DNA of 64,000 nt from CAILUG01 sp038125665 (GCA_038125665.1 JAYPEI010000001.1:124001-188000), one strand, 5' to 3'. Shown: positions 55,890 to 64,000, numbered from the stretch's first letter. Translations and numbers: made by a program. Notes: a model not told the origin generated them from the letters alone.

Positions 55890-57464
55890 TTAATTTAGTT
55901 TGTCTAGGCTGAGCCCAAGATCTTCGAACGCCTTCATTGCGGAGGCACGGCCAGCACCAAATACGCCGCCACCAGGATGCTGAAATGGTCCAACGAGGTA
56001 TAACCGTTCTATACCTGGCACCGTATTTCCCCCTAGGTCTGGCGTAGGGCGATGGGCACCATTTTGAACTAGATCGAAAGCGACACCGTGAATATCGCCT
56101 TTTCTGAAAGAGGCAGAATGACGTTCCATATCCAATGGGCTATCACAGTGGTACTTAATGATATTGTTGTGGTCAATGTTATCAATGTAAGCACTCATTT
56201 TACTAATCATGGTTTCTGCGAATTCTGTTTTACATTCATCCCAGTACCTAGCGCCTCCTTTCGGATGTTCGTAGGGAACATAATCCCATGCATGCATTGT
56301 TGCTTTGCCTTCAGGTGCTCGAGTGGGATCGATCTGCGAGACCGTTCCTAATCCAATAAGGGAGTCTTTGGGGATACGGCCGTAGCGCAAATCGTCAAAG
56401 TGTCCTCTCAATGTGTCTATGCTATCGGGCAACAACTCAATCATCATGGCTTTTCTAGTGATATCACCAGCTTTGAAGCGCAAGGGCTCATTCAATGCAG
56501 CATGAACAGTAAAGACCACATTTTCTGTTAGTTTGGCTTTAGAAGCAGCCTGCACAACTCGTGGCTCAACACCATCTACCATGTGACCTAGGTCATGAGG
56601 ATGAATAGAACCTATTACAGCATCCCTAGCGATGTATTCATGACCATCGCCGGCCCGAACACCAATCGCCCTACCATCCTTTACAATTATTTTCTCAGCT
56701 TCCACCCCACCTATAACCTTTCCTCCATGATCCTCAATACATCGAATTAATGCTTGAGAAAGCATTCCTGAACCACCTTGAGCTACACCGATGCCGTATT
56801 TCTCTAGGAAAGCGAGAAAGACGAAAAGGCCTATCCCGGTCCCCTTCTCTTCTGGACCTGTGAGGTTTTCACTCACCATTCTTGTAAAGTGCAAAAGCAC
56901 ACGATCGTTTTTGAAATATTCAGTCACTATGTCATAAGCACTTTTCAACATAATGCTCATCATTTGACGCCCTTCTACCGAAGAGTCCATAAAGGCATAC
57001 ATCGCTCCAGTTGGTGCGGGCGTACTATACATTCCACTAACTATCGCTGGTAGGTAGGTTTCCCCCAACTCGGATAACCTTAAATAAGAATCAGCATCCT
57101 CTTTTGAAAACCGTGCTATTTCTTCGTAATTACGCTGTCTGTTTGTAGTTAATGACAGAGTTTCTCCATCTTGAAACACAGACATCAATGGGACTTCAGG
57201 GTAAATGTATTTGAGCCCATACTTTGACAGTAACCCAAGCTCATCATCCTTAATTAGCGGATTAGCCTGAATAAAAATATGAGCCATACTGTGCTGGTCA
57301 TGCTTAAATCCAGGAACAGTCAATTCTCGAGTGATTACTCCCCCGCCAAAAAAGGGTTGTTTTTCCAGCACTATCACCTCTTTACCTGCTGCTGCCATGT
57401 AGGCTGCAGCTACTAAACCATTATGCCCTGAGCCCACGGTTACTACATCATAGGTTTCGCTCAT
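55890..57464 (-). CDS. Phytoene-desaturase/PYROXD2-like FAD-dependent oxidoreductase
   Basis: A 524-residue flavoprotein with the dinucleotide-binding loop VTVGSGHNGLVAAAYMAAAG at the N-terminus and the following VLEKQPFFGGGVITREL. The C-terminal substrate/FAD block is LYLVGPFQHPGGGVFGAGRASAM. This belongs to the amine-oxidase/phytoene desaturase superfamily, whose members oxidise, desaturate or isomerise hydrophobic substrates. No carotenoid genes surround it, so a carotenoid role is unlikely. It is transcribed away from the dikinase/biotin operon with 142 bp between, and may supply or use the same metabolite. A GAGGTGG ribosome site is present. Confidence 0.87.
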   Translation of the reverse strand: MSETYDVVTVGSGHNGLVAAAYMAAAGKEVIVLEKQPFFGGGVITRELTVPGFKHDQHSMAHIFIQANPLIKDDELGLLSKYGLKYIYPEVPLMSVFQDGETLSLTTNRQRNYEEIARFSKEDADSYLRLSELGETYLPAIVSGMYSTPAPTGAMYAFMDSSVEGRQMMSIMLKSAYDIVTEYFKNDRVLLHFTRMVSENLTGPEEKGTGIGLFVFLAFLEKYGIGVAQGGSGMLSQALIRCIEDHGGKVIGGVEAEKIIVKDGRAIGVRAGDGHEYIARDAVIGSIHPHDLGHMVDGVEPRVVQAASKAKLTENVVFTVHAALNEPLRFKAGDITRKAMMIELLPDSIDTLRGHFDDLRYGRIPKDSLIGLGTVSQIDPTRAPEGKATMHAWDYVPYEHPKGGARYWDECKTEFAETMISKMSAYIDNIDHNNIIKYHCDSPLDMERHSASFRKGDIHGVAFDLVQNGAHRPTPDLGGNTVPGIERLYLVGPFQHPGGGVFGAGRASAMKAFEDLGLSLDKLN

Positions 57465-57606
57465 CCTACCACCTCTTTACTCGAAAATTTCAAAGAATCA
57501 TCATAAACAGACACCGGCTTATCTTCAAGGATTAGGAGTGCATAATGCAATGAATATACAGTAAGATAAGGTCCAAATGAGAGACAGGATATTTTCGGAG
57601 AAAAAA
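57465..57606. promoter_or_regulatory. Divergent control region of the flavoprotein and dikinase operons
   Basis: 142 bases between two divergent starts. A short perfect palindrome TGCATAATGCA lies at 57539-57549 and could be an operator or overlap a -10 element (CATAAT). No consensus -35 is visible. Joint control of both operons is plausible from the geometry alone. Confidence 0.4.
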
Positions 57607-59424
57607 ATGAATACCAAGTTGAATCCCTTTCCAATGCCTAGCTCGATCCCACCCGTAGAGGGAGCTGAAAACTGGTCAAGTATGTACCCCTACTTTACAC
57701 AAGTAGAGGAAGCAGATGACAAGAGATTCTGGTTCTATAACTCCATGCATTTCTCTGAACCTATGTCTGCCTTTGACATGATTACTGCTGAGGCGGCCTA
57801 CCATGCAATGGGTGCTGTGGTAACTAGGGTGTTTGCTTTTCCGACTGGCAAGGGTATTGATTATCGTTGTATCAATGGTCGTATCTATATCACAGCAAAT
57901 GTCGCCTCTGATCCTGCTGAAATTGAAGAGAGGCTAAAGTTGTTCCGAGAAAGGGCCGGCCATTATTACGCCAATTGGACCTCAATCTATGCAAACTGGC
58001 AAGTTCGCATGCGTAAGCTGATCAAAGATATGGATGCGGTAGAATTACCTGCACTCGGCGACTACGAAGACGAGATTGTTATCAAAGAAGCACGCGGCAT
58101 AGCTCAAAATCATCAACTTCGAAAAGCATGGCATCAAACTATGGAATTATATGCACAAATGTGGCATCACCATTTTGAGATGCTCATGCTGGGTTATGGT
58201 GCTTATGTAGTTTTCTTTCAATTCTGTAAAAAAGCTTTTCCAGAAATTGCGGATCAAACTGTTGCAAGAATGGTAGCAGGAATAGATGTTCTCATGTTCC
58301 GTCCTGACGACGAACTGAAGAAACTAGCACGACTAGCTGTAGAGCTAAATCTTGACGATTGCTTTAGGGTGGATGGTGATCCAAAAAAAGTACTTGGTGC
58401 TGTGGCTAGCAAAGGGGATGCTGGTGCCAAATGGTTAGCTTCTCTAGAAGAATCACGTGACCCTTGGTTCAATATTAGTATCGGTGATGGATTTTATCAC
58501 TTCGAACGCAGTTGGAATGACGACCTCACCGTTCCTCTTTCTGCGCTACCGCATTATATCGAATTAGTCCGTGCGGGAGATTCTCTGGAACGCCCAACTG
58601 AAAAACTCAGACATGAGCGTCAAAATATCATTGATGAATATCGCAGTCTATTAAGTTCAGATGAGGAACGGGCAGCTTTTGATCAAATGTTAAGCGTCTC
58701 TCATCTCGTATTTCCCTATGTAGAAGATCATAAGTTTTTCTGTGAGCACTGGCTGACCACTCGTTTTTTTAACAAAGTCCGTGAATTTGGCGACCTTTTT
58801 GTTCGCTTCGGTGTGATAGACAAACAAGAAGATATCTTCCACTTACACCACACCGAGATAGATACCACCATTGGTAACATCATGAATAGTTGGGCCGCTG
58901 GTAGTCCTCCTGCACGTCCGAATTATTGGAAACCAATCATTCTTGAGCGGCGCCGGATGTTGAAAGTTTTACGTGAGTGGAGCGCCCCGCCCGCTATAGG
59001 TCCAATGCCATCCAACATAGAGGATCCAGCTCTACAGATGTTGTGGGGTATCACCACTGAAACTCTAAACGGTTGGGCTTCTGCCTCTCTTGAAGATAAC
59101 GATCAAGAGGTTCAGGGCTATGCAGCCTCTCCAGGCATAGTTGAGGGAACCGCTCGCGTGCTACGTTCAATCAACGATTTTGGAGAAATCCAAGAAGGAG
59201 ACATTCTTGTGTGCCCCATTACTCATCCTAGTTGGGGCCCATTGTTTAGCAAAATTTCTGCCGCTGTATCAGACATAGGCGGTACGATGTCACACATGGC
59301 CATTGTGGCTCGAGAATATGGTATGCCAGCTGTGGTAGGAACTGGAGATGCCACTAAAAAAATTAAAAGTGGGCAACGTTTACGTGTTGATGGTGACACT
59401 GGTGTAGTGACAATTTTAGAGTAG
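57607..59424 (+). CDS. PEP-utilising His-domain dikinase subunit (phenylphosphate synthase subunit-1-like)
   Basis: I start at ATG 57607, with CGGAG upstream. The 605-residue protein has a large N-terminal region (about 1-510) without obvious nucleotide motifs. A C-terminal phosphohistidine swivel domain of the PEP synthase/PPDK type (about 515-605) follows. The phosphocarrier His563 lies in GGTMSHMAIVARE, followed by GMPAVVGTGDAT and VDGDTGVV. It has no PEP/pyruvate TIM barrel. Size (about 70 kDa) and split match protein 1 of Thauera phenylphosphate synthase and the substrate-plus-His part of rifampicin phosphotransferase. It probably transfers phosphate from His to a small hydroxyl- or enol-containing substrate. 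The partner ATP subunit begins 15 bp downstream. Confidence 0.8.
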   Translation: MNTKLNPFPMPSSIPPVEGAENWSSMYPYFTQVEEADDKRFWFYNSMHFSEPMSAFDMITAEAAYHAMGAVVTRVFAFPTGKGIDYRCINGRIYITANVASDPAEIEERLKLFRERAGHYYANWTSIYANWQVRMRKLIKDMDAVELPALGDYEDEIVIKEARGIAQNHQLRKAWHQTMELYAQMWHHHFEMLMLGYGAYVVFFQFCKKAFPEIADQTVARMVAGIDVLMFRPDDELKKLARLAVELNLDDCFRVDGDPKKVLGAVASKGDAGAKWLASLEESRDPWFNISIGDGFYHFERSWNDDLTVPLSALPHYIELVRAGDSLERPTEKLRHERQNIIDEYRSLLSSDEERAAFDQMLSVSHLVFPYVEDHKFFCEHWLTTRFFNKVREFGDLFVRFGVIDKQEDIFHLHHTEIDTTIGNIMNSWAAGSPPARPNYWKPIILERRRMLKVLREWSAPPAIGPMPSNIEDPALQMLWGITTETLNGWASASLEDNDQEVQGYAASPGIVEGTARVLRSINDFGEIQEGDILVCPITHPSWGPLFSKISAAVSDIGGTMSHMAIVAREYGMPAVVGTGDATKKIKSGQRLRVDGDTGVVTILE

Positions 59425-59439
59425 TGAAGAAGTATTCTG

Positions 59440-60486
59440 ATGAATAATAAAAATAATGCACCTTTGCTCTGGTTTACTGAGCTCAATTTGAAAGATGTCC
59501 CATTAGTTGGCGGCAAAGGCGCCAGCCTGGGTGAAATGACTCAGGCTGGCATGCCCATTCCCGAGGGGTTCGTCGTGTCAACAACGGCCTTCACAAAGTG
59601 GCTTGATCAACTAGATACTAAACATGAGATTAGAGCACGTATCTCATCTTTAGCACATGATGATCTAGCAAATATCGCCGCAGAAACCATGGCGATTCGC
59701 GAGCTGATGATAAATACACCTATAAGTTTAGAGCTCAATGAAGCACTGACAGAAGCCTATATCAAAATGGGCGATGGTACGCCTGTAGCTGTGAGGTCCT
59801 CAGCCACCAGCGAGGACTCAGAAGAAGCTAGTTTTGCAGGGTTGCAAGACACCTACCTCTGGGTTGAGGGACTGCCAGCCCTATTAGAAAAGGTACGAGC
59901 ATGCTGGGCCTCACTTTATTCGCCAGAATCTGTTTCTTACAGGCGTCGGCTTAATCTCCCTGAGGATCAATTAGCAATGGCTGTTGTTGTGCAGTCAATG
60001 GTAAATTCACGTTGCTCAGGTGTCATGTTCACCCGTTCTCCAACAAGCGGTGACCGTTCTGTTATCACCATCGAAGGCAGTTATGGTTTAGGCTCAGCTA
60101 TCGTCAGTGGAGAAGTCACTCCTGACAGGTATGCTCTAAATAAAGTGACCTTTGAATTCAAGTCACGTCAAGTCGCAGAAAAAAGTGTCGAGCATGTTCC
60201 TGGCCAGGGAGGAGTCATTGAACTTGTTGTCAATGGTCCTCGTAATAAAGAAGCATGCATGAGTGATGAAGAAATTTTGTCACTAGCTAGGCTAGGCAAG
60301 CAAGTTGAAAAACACTATGGCTCACCCCAAGACATAGAATGGGCAATAGATCAAGATGGCAATCTTCGCTTGTTACAATCACGACCAGAGACAGTTTGGG
60401 CAAGTAAAGAACAGGCTCCAATAGCCACAGAAGCAGTATCTGCCTTTGATCATATCTACGCATTAATGGGGGGCAAGCAGTCCTGA
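59440..60486 (+). CDS. PEP synthase/PPDK-type ATP-binding subunit (phenylphosphate synthase subunit-2-like)
   Basis: A 348-residue stand-alone ATP-grasp domain of the PPDK N-terminal family. It has VGGKGASLGEMTQAGMPIPEGF at the start, VAVRSSATSEDSEEASFAGLQDTYL near residue 115, VMFTRSPTSG, and the C-terminal DIEWAIDQDGNLRLLQSRPETVW. It would phosphorylate the His of the 605-residue partner with the beta-phosphate of ATP, releasing AMP and Pi. Its length (about 38 kDa) equals protein 2 of phenylphosphate synthase. The stop overlaps the start of the biotin carrier by one base (TGATG), so the two are translationally coupled. Confidence 0.85.
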   Translation: MNNKNNAPLLWFTELNLKDVPLVGGKGASLGEMTQAGMPIPEGFVVSTTAFTKWLDQLDTKHEIRARISSLAHDDLANIAAETMAIRELMINTPISLELNEALTEAYIKMGDGTPVAVRSSATSEDSEEASFAGLQDTYLWVEGLPALLEKVRACWASLYSPESVSYRRRLNLPEDQLAMAVVVQSMVNSRCSGVMFTRSPTSGDRSVITIEGSYGLGSAIVSGEVTPDRYALNKVTFEFKSRQVAEKSVEHVPGQGGVIELVVNGPRNKEACMSDEEILSLARLGKQVEKHYGSPQDIEWAIDQDGNLRLLQSRPETVWASKEQAPIATEAVSAFDHIYALMGGKQS

Positions 60487-61067
60487 TGTCAACTTCTTCT
60501 CTCACACAAAAAGATATCCAGGAAATTTTAAAGGTAATTGATGATACTCCTTACAATGAGCTTGAACTGGAAACTGCTGATTTCAAACTTGTAATTAGCC
60601 GCGATGCTGACTCTATTCTAAAAGATTCAAAACAAGGGTGGCGTGCTGTCAACTTACCCAAACGGGAATCCGTCAGTAATCCTTTACAGACGCCTTCAGC
60701 TGTAATCTCTGATTCTGTGGTCTCTGATAATCCTGAGGAACAGTCTTCGACTGAAGCTATTAGCTCTGAAAAACAAACCAATAGCACTGCTTCAAATTCA
60801 AGTGCATCTGCACAAGCAAAGCTAGAAGGACTTTTGGAAATCAAGTCCCCTATGGTTGGCACTTGGTATATGTCACCTAAACCTGGAGCAGAACCTTTCA
60901 TTCAAAAAGGGAGCAAACTTTCACGGGACACTATTATCGGTATTATTGAAGTCATGAAGCTTATGAGCTCAATTCCTGCTGGATTAACTGGTACTGTGGT
61001 AGAAATATTGGTTGAAGATGCCCAATTTGTTGAGAAGGGCCAGTCACTACTTCTGGTTAAACCATGA
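60486..61067 (+). CDS. Biotin carboxyl carrier protein (AccB-like)
   Basis: A 193-residue carrier. The N-terminal AccB-like helix-strand region (DIQEILKVIDDTPYNELELE ... FKLVISR) is followed by a Ser/Thr/Glu-rich linker (about 60-112) and the C-terminal biotinyl domain. Lys158 in EVMKLM is the biotin attachment site, and IKSPMVGTWYMSPKPGAEPF is the conserved approach. It is overlapped on both sides by the ATP subunit and the biotin carboxylase, so it belongs to this operon. AccD is encoded at 2953-3822 and is not part of this unit. It probably serves the carboxyltransferase encoded at 62444. Confidence 0.9.
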   Translation: MSTSSLTQKDIQEILKVIDDTPYNELELETADFKLVISRDADSILKDSKQGWRAVNLPKRESVSNPLQTPSAVISDSVVSDNPEEQSSTEAISSEKQTNSTASNSSASAQAKLEGLLEIKSPMVGTWYMSPKPGAEPFIQKGSKLSRDTIIGIIEVMKLMSSIPAGLTGTVVEILVEDAQFVEKGQSLLLVKP

Positions 61068-62425
61068 CCCCAATACACCGTATCCTTATCGCCAACCGAG
61101 GCGAAATCGCCTTGCGGATAATTCGTACAGCGCAAAAACTTAATATTGAGACTGTACTGGCTTGTTCATCTGCTGATGTGGACTCACTCCCTGCTCGCTT
61201 GGCTGATCAATGCATAGTTCTTGGCCCACCCCCATCATCCGAAAGTTATCTTAATGTGGATAAAGTAGTGGCTGCTGCTACTCAATCTAAAGTAGATGCA
61301 ATTCATCCAGGTTACGGTTTTTTATCTGAAAATTCGAACTTAGCACGAAATGCTGCGAAGGCTGGCATTCGCTTCATAGGCCCAACACCTGAACAGCTTG
61401 ATGCTATTGGGGATAAACTACAAGCCAGAGCTAATGCAGTAGCAGCAAACCTTCCTTGTGTGCCGGGTGGGAAAGTTTCCTCTTTGCAAGAAGCTCAAGC
61501 CTTATTGTCGCAAATTGGTCTGCCAATACTTATAAAAGCTGTTGGTGGAGGTGGTGGCCGTGGTATGAAACTTGTTCGGAATGAAGCCGAACTTGCCCAA
61601 CAGTTAGTTTTAGCTCAAGCTGAAGCTGAAGCTGCATTCGGGGATCCTAGGGTCTATTTGGAACGCTTCATAGAAAGTGGTCGCCATGTTGAAGTTCAAG
61701 TTCTCGGAGATGGGAGGGATGTTGTCCATTTAGGAACACGAGATTGCTCAGTACAAAGACGCTACCAAAAAGTGATAGAAGAAGCACCTGCTCCATCGTT
61801 AAGCGATATCTTGCGGGAAGGCTTGCATGAAGCTGCTGTGCGGTTTGCACAACACCTGAGTTATAAGGGTGCCGGTACAGTTGAGTTTCTAGTAGACAAG
61901 GAACGTGAAACTTTTTATTTCCTTGAGATGAATGCACGCATCCAAGTCGAACACCCAGTCACGGAGGAAATTTATAGCGTTGACCTAGTAGCAGAGCAGA
62001 TTCGTATTGCAGAAGGGAGGTCTCTTCGTTTTTCACAAAATGAACTTATCTGTCATGGTCATGCAATAGAATGTCGACTCAATGCAGAGGATCCTTATAA
62101 TGATTTTCAACCCTCTCCAGGAACACTTCAAAAATTTGCCCTCTTCAGTGCACCAGACGTTCGTATAGATACGCATTTGTTTGTCGGGGCTCAAATTACA
62201 CCCTTTTATGATTCTCTGATGGCGAAACTCATTGTCTCGGCTGAGAACCGTGAAAAGGCTTTATTACTTATGCAACAACTACTCAATAATAGCCTAATTT
62301 CAGGAGTGACAACCAACTTAGCTCTTCATCAAGCGCTCTTTGAAGATCCTGTATTTCTTGCGGGTGGAATTGATACTCGTTATTTAGGGAAATATCTTGC
62401 AAATAGTAAATTTGAGAAACAATGA
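61064..62425 (+). CDS. Biotin carboxylase subunit (AccC-like)
   Basis: A 453-residue ATP-grasp biotin carboxylase that carboxylates biotin with bicarbonate and ATP. It has ILIANRGEIALRIIRTAQ at the start, HPGYGFLSENSNLA, the glycine-rich VGGGGGRGMKLV loop, ARIQVEHPVTEEIYSVDLVAEQIRIAEG and GHAIECRLNAEDP. Length is that of the single-function AccC class. Its ATG overlaps the carrier stop by 4 bp. It may be a dedicated second copy, as the acetyl-CoA carboxylase AccC is normally encoded with AccB elsewhere. Confidence 0.93.
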   Translation: MTPIHRILIANRGEIALRIIRTAQKLNIETVLACSSADVDSLPARLADQCIVLGPPPSSESYLNVDKVVAAATQSKVDAIHPGYGFLSENSNLARNAAKAGIRFIGPTPEQLDAIGDKLQARANAVAANLPCVPGGKVSSLQEAQALLSQIGLPILIKAVGGGGGRGMKLVRNEAELAQQLVLAQAEAEAAFGDPRVYLERFIESGRHVEVQVLGDGRDVVHLGTRDCSVQRRYQKVIEEAPAPSLSDILREGLHEAAVRFAQHLSYKGAGTVEFLVDKERETFYFLEMNARIQVEHPVTEEIYSVDLVAEQIRIAEGRSLRFSQNELICHGHAIECRLNAEDPYNDFQPSPGTLQKFALFSAPDVRIDTHLFVGAQITPFYDSLMAKLIVSAENREKALLLMQQLLNNSLISGVTTNLALHQALFEDPVFLAGGIDTRYLGKYLANSKFEKQ

Positions 62426-62443
62426 AGCTAACAGGATTAAAAA

Positions 62444-63904
62444 ATGGCAACTCTTGACTTAGTCGACGTCAGTATTCGAGATGGAAATCAAAGCCTTTGG
62501 AGTATGACTGGACTCAATAGTGCCCAAATAATGCAAGCTGCCCCACTCATGGAGAGAGTAGGATTTCGTGCTATTGACTTCACCTCCAGTACTCATATGT
62601 CAGTGGCAGTCCGTTACAACAGAGATGATCCATGGCAACGTATCCGCCTAATGAAGCAGTCCTTACCGGGTGTACCGTTGCAATTTATCTCAACTGGTTT
62701 TCGCTTTATTTCCTGGGAGACAGCTGACCATGATTTCATGCGCCTTGCTTACCGCACACTCATGCGAGCAGGTATTGGTAGGTTTGTCTTGCTTGACCCA
62801 ATGCATGATATGGATGCTCTTCAATCTGTCGCCCGTATAGTCAAAGAAGAAGGTGAGGCTGAAAATATGGCCGCACTCACCTTTACATTGAGTTCTGTTC
62901 ATACTGATTCTTTCTATGCCGACTGCGCTAGAATTATTGCCCAAAGCGGTCTATTCGATTTAGTTTACATTAAAGACCCCAGTGGCTTGTTGACACCCGA
63001 AAGAGCCAAAACATTGATTCCTGCAGTCAAAGCTCAGTTGAGTGGTTTGCCATTGGAGTTACATTCACACTGCACCATCGGCCTTTCTCAATTCAACTAC
63101 ATGGTGGGTGCGGAACTAGGTATCTCAGCACTTCATACTGCGATGGGTCCTCTTGCACATGGCTCCTCATTACCTTGTGCCTCTCAAACAGTAGATAATT
63201 TAAAAACTCTTGGGCATGAAGTTAATGTCGATTCAAAAGCTTTAAAAGCACTTGAGCGCTATTATTTTGAACTTGCAGCCGCCGAGGGACGACCTATTGG
63301 AAAGCCTATGGCCTATGATGCGTCATACCTTCGACATCAGGTTGCCGGTGGGGTACTTACCACCACTCGTCGCCAACTTGCAGAGCTGAACTTGGAACAT
63401 AAATTCTCTGAAGTCATGCTAGAAGTTGAGCGTGTCCGTAGTGAGCTTGGTTCTCCAATCATGGTAACCCCTTTCCCACAGATTGTGACAACTCAAGCAC
63501 TCTTTAACGTGCTCTCAGATGACCGCTACTCGAACATCCCCGATCAAGCGATACGTTATGTCCTTGGTCGATTCGGACGCCCGACCACACCTGTAGACCC
63601 AAACGTACTGGATCGTATTATGTCGCTGCCGCGTACCAAAGAAATTATGGCGGAACCAATCTCCATGACTTTAAAAGAGCGACGTAGTCGCTTCCCTGCC
63701 TCAATGAGTGACGAAGAATTTTTACTACGAGCTGTGATGCCAACTGACCAAGTCGATGCTATGCGAACCCGCGCTAAAAATGAGATGTACTATAACCCCA
63801 GCTTGAGCCCAGTATTACAACTTCTTGAGGGTATTAAGAAGCGCCCAACTCTTCATCACTTGACAGTCAGCAATGACAAATTGAGATTACATTTAAGGAA
63901 ATAA
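62444..63904 (+). CDS. Pyruvate-carboxylase-B/OadA-like carboxyltransferase, divergent
   Basis: A 486-residue HMGL-like TIM barrel (about 1-300) plus PYC/OADA C-terminal domain (about 310-450, HQVAGGVLTTTRRQLAEL and PFPQIVTTQALFNV). It keeps LVYIKDPSGLLTP, corresponding to the catalytic Lys motif YVKDMAGLL, and the metal His-x-His in LHSHCTIGLSQF. The usual RDAHQS of pyruvate carboxylase is RDGNQS here and the usual THDTSG is SHCTIG, so the acceptor may not be pyruvate. It sits 18 bp after the biotin carboxylase and 1 bp before a HAD phosphatase gene. Oxaloacetate decarboxylase activity seems unlikely, since no sodium-pump subunits appear. Confidence 0.8.
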   Translation: MATLDLVDVSIRDGNQSLWSMTGLNSAQIMQAAPLMERVGFRAIDFTSSTHMSVAVRYNRDDPWQRIRLMKQSLPGVPLQFISTGFRFISWETADHDFMRLAYRTLMRAGIGRFVLLDPMHDMDALQSVARIVKEEGEAENMAALTFTLSSVHTDSFYADCARIIAQSGLFDLVYIKDPSGLLTPERAKTLIPAVKAQLSGLPLELHSHCTIGLSQFNYMVGAELGISALHTAMGPLAHGSSLPCASQTVDNLKTLGHEVNVDSKALKALERYYFELAAAEGRPIGKPMAYDASYLRHQVAGGVLTTTRRQLAELNLEHKFSEVMLEVERVRSELGSPIMVTPFPQIVTTQALFNVLSDDRYSNIPDQAIRYVLGRFGRPTTPVDPNVLDRIMSLPRTKEIMAEPISMTLKERRSRFPASMSDEEFLLRAVMPTDQVDAMRTRAKNEMYYNPSLSPVLQLLEGIKKRPTLHHLTVSNDKLRLHLRK

Positions 63905-63905
63905 G

Positions 63906-64000
63906 ATGATCAACAAAGCAGTTTTGGAGCGCTTGAGTGCTGTAAAAGCCTTTATATTTGATATGGATGGTACGCTTATCCTTGGTGATAAAGCCAACAA
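63906..64000 (+). CDS. HAD-IIA (NagD/p-nitrophenylphosphatase-like) hydrolase, N-terminal part
   Basis: Thirty-one codons before the window edge encode MINKAVLERL ... FIFDMDGTLILGDKAN. The first HAD motif DxDGT, with the nucleophile Asp followed by TLxLGDK, is characteristic of the HAD-IIA phosphatases. The start is one base after the carboxyltransferase stop with AAGGAA upstream, so it is a member of the operon. A phosphatase of this kind would fit removal of phosphate from a product of the dikinase. The rest lies outside. Confidence 0.8.
   Translation, partial: MINKAVLERLSAVKAFIFDMDGTLILGDKAN

Noticed and set aside
57607..60486. Annotation as a split PEP synthase
   Set aside because: The PEP/pyruvate-binding barrel is absent from both genes, so gluconeogenic PEP synthesis is unlikely.
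62444..63904. Sodium-pumping oxaloacetate decarboxylase alpha subunit
   Set aside because: No OadB or OadG genes adjoin, the biotin carrier is a separate AccB-like protein, and a biotin carboxylase is present, which points to carboxylation and not decarboxylation.

Overview
The window is a chromosomal segment of a free-living, moderately AT-rich gammaproteobacterium. Two gene orders point there. The first is leuC-leuD-asd-fimV-truA-trpF...accD-folC-dedD-cvpA-purF. The second is gltA divergent from sdhCDAB-sucAB-lpd-sucCD. Both are close to the Pseudomonas/Cellvibrionales arrangement, and a DUF3450-ExbB-ExbB-ExbD-TonB-TPR cluster typical of marine gammaproteobacteria follows. Assignment to a marine lineage is an inference from these orders. 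Two 10-base runs of N (6711-6720 and 14774-14783) show that this is a scaffolded draft or metagenome assembly. No CRISPR array, phage, insertion sequence or rRNA was seen.

Layout. 1-12646 (minus strand): a biosynthetic block running aroC, leuC, leuD, asd, fimV-like, truA, trpF, trpB, trpA, accD, folC, dedD, cvpA and the start of purF. 12758-18987: prmB, folE, sixA, gpsA, cysE and two alpha/beta hydrolases. 19082-23786 (plus): a secreted lectin-like protein, an AAHS-type MFS transporter and a lipoprotein M1 aminopeptidase. 23999-29992: argS, monomeric isocitrate dehydrogenase, and htpG behind a recognisable sigma-32 promoter. 30144-35323 (minus): a TonB energy-transduction operon. 35958-48554: nearly the whole oxidative TCA branch, with gltA divergent from the sdh-suc operon. 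48675-50480: tRNA-Glu, tRNA-Ala and gltX. 50530-55574: hydrolase, cysH-like, GNAT, cysG and serS.

55675-64000 is the most unusual part. A PYROXD2/phytoene-desaturase-like flavoprotein and a 67-residue partner are transcribed away from a tightly packed operon. That operon encodes a two-subunit dikinase (a His-domain subunit of about 605 residues and an ATP-binding subunit of about 348 residues), a biotin carrier protein, a biotin carboxylase, a divergent pyruvate-carboxylase-B-like carboxyltransferase, and the start of a HAD-IIA phosphatase cut by the window edge. The dikinase lacks the PEP/pyruvate barrel and its subunit sizes match phenylphosphate synthase. This suggests an undescribed route in which an enol- or phenol-type substrate is phosphorylated and a biotin-dependent carboxylation takes place.

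The housekeeping genes cooperate as expected. The trp, leu, asd and aro genes make amino acids, CysE, CysH-like and CysG serve sulfur assimilation, and IDH, GltA, Sdh and Suc form the respiratory core. The TonB cluster powers outer-membrane uptake.
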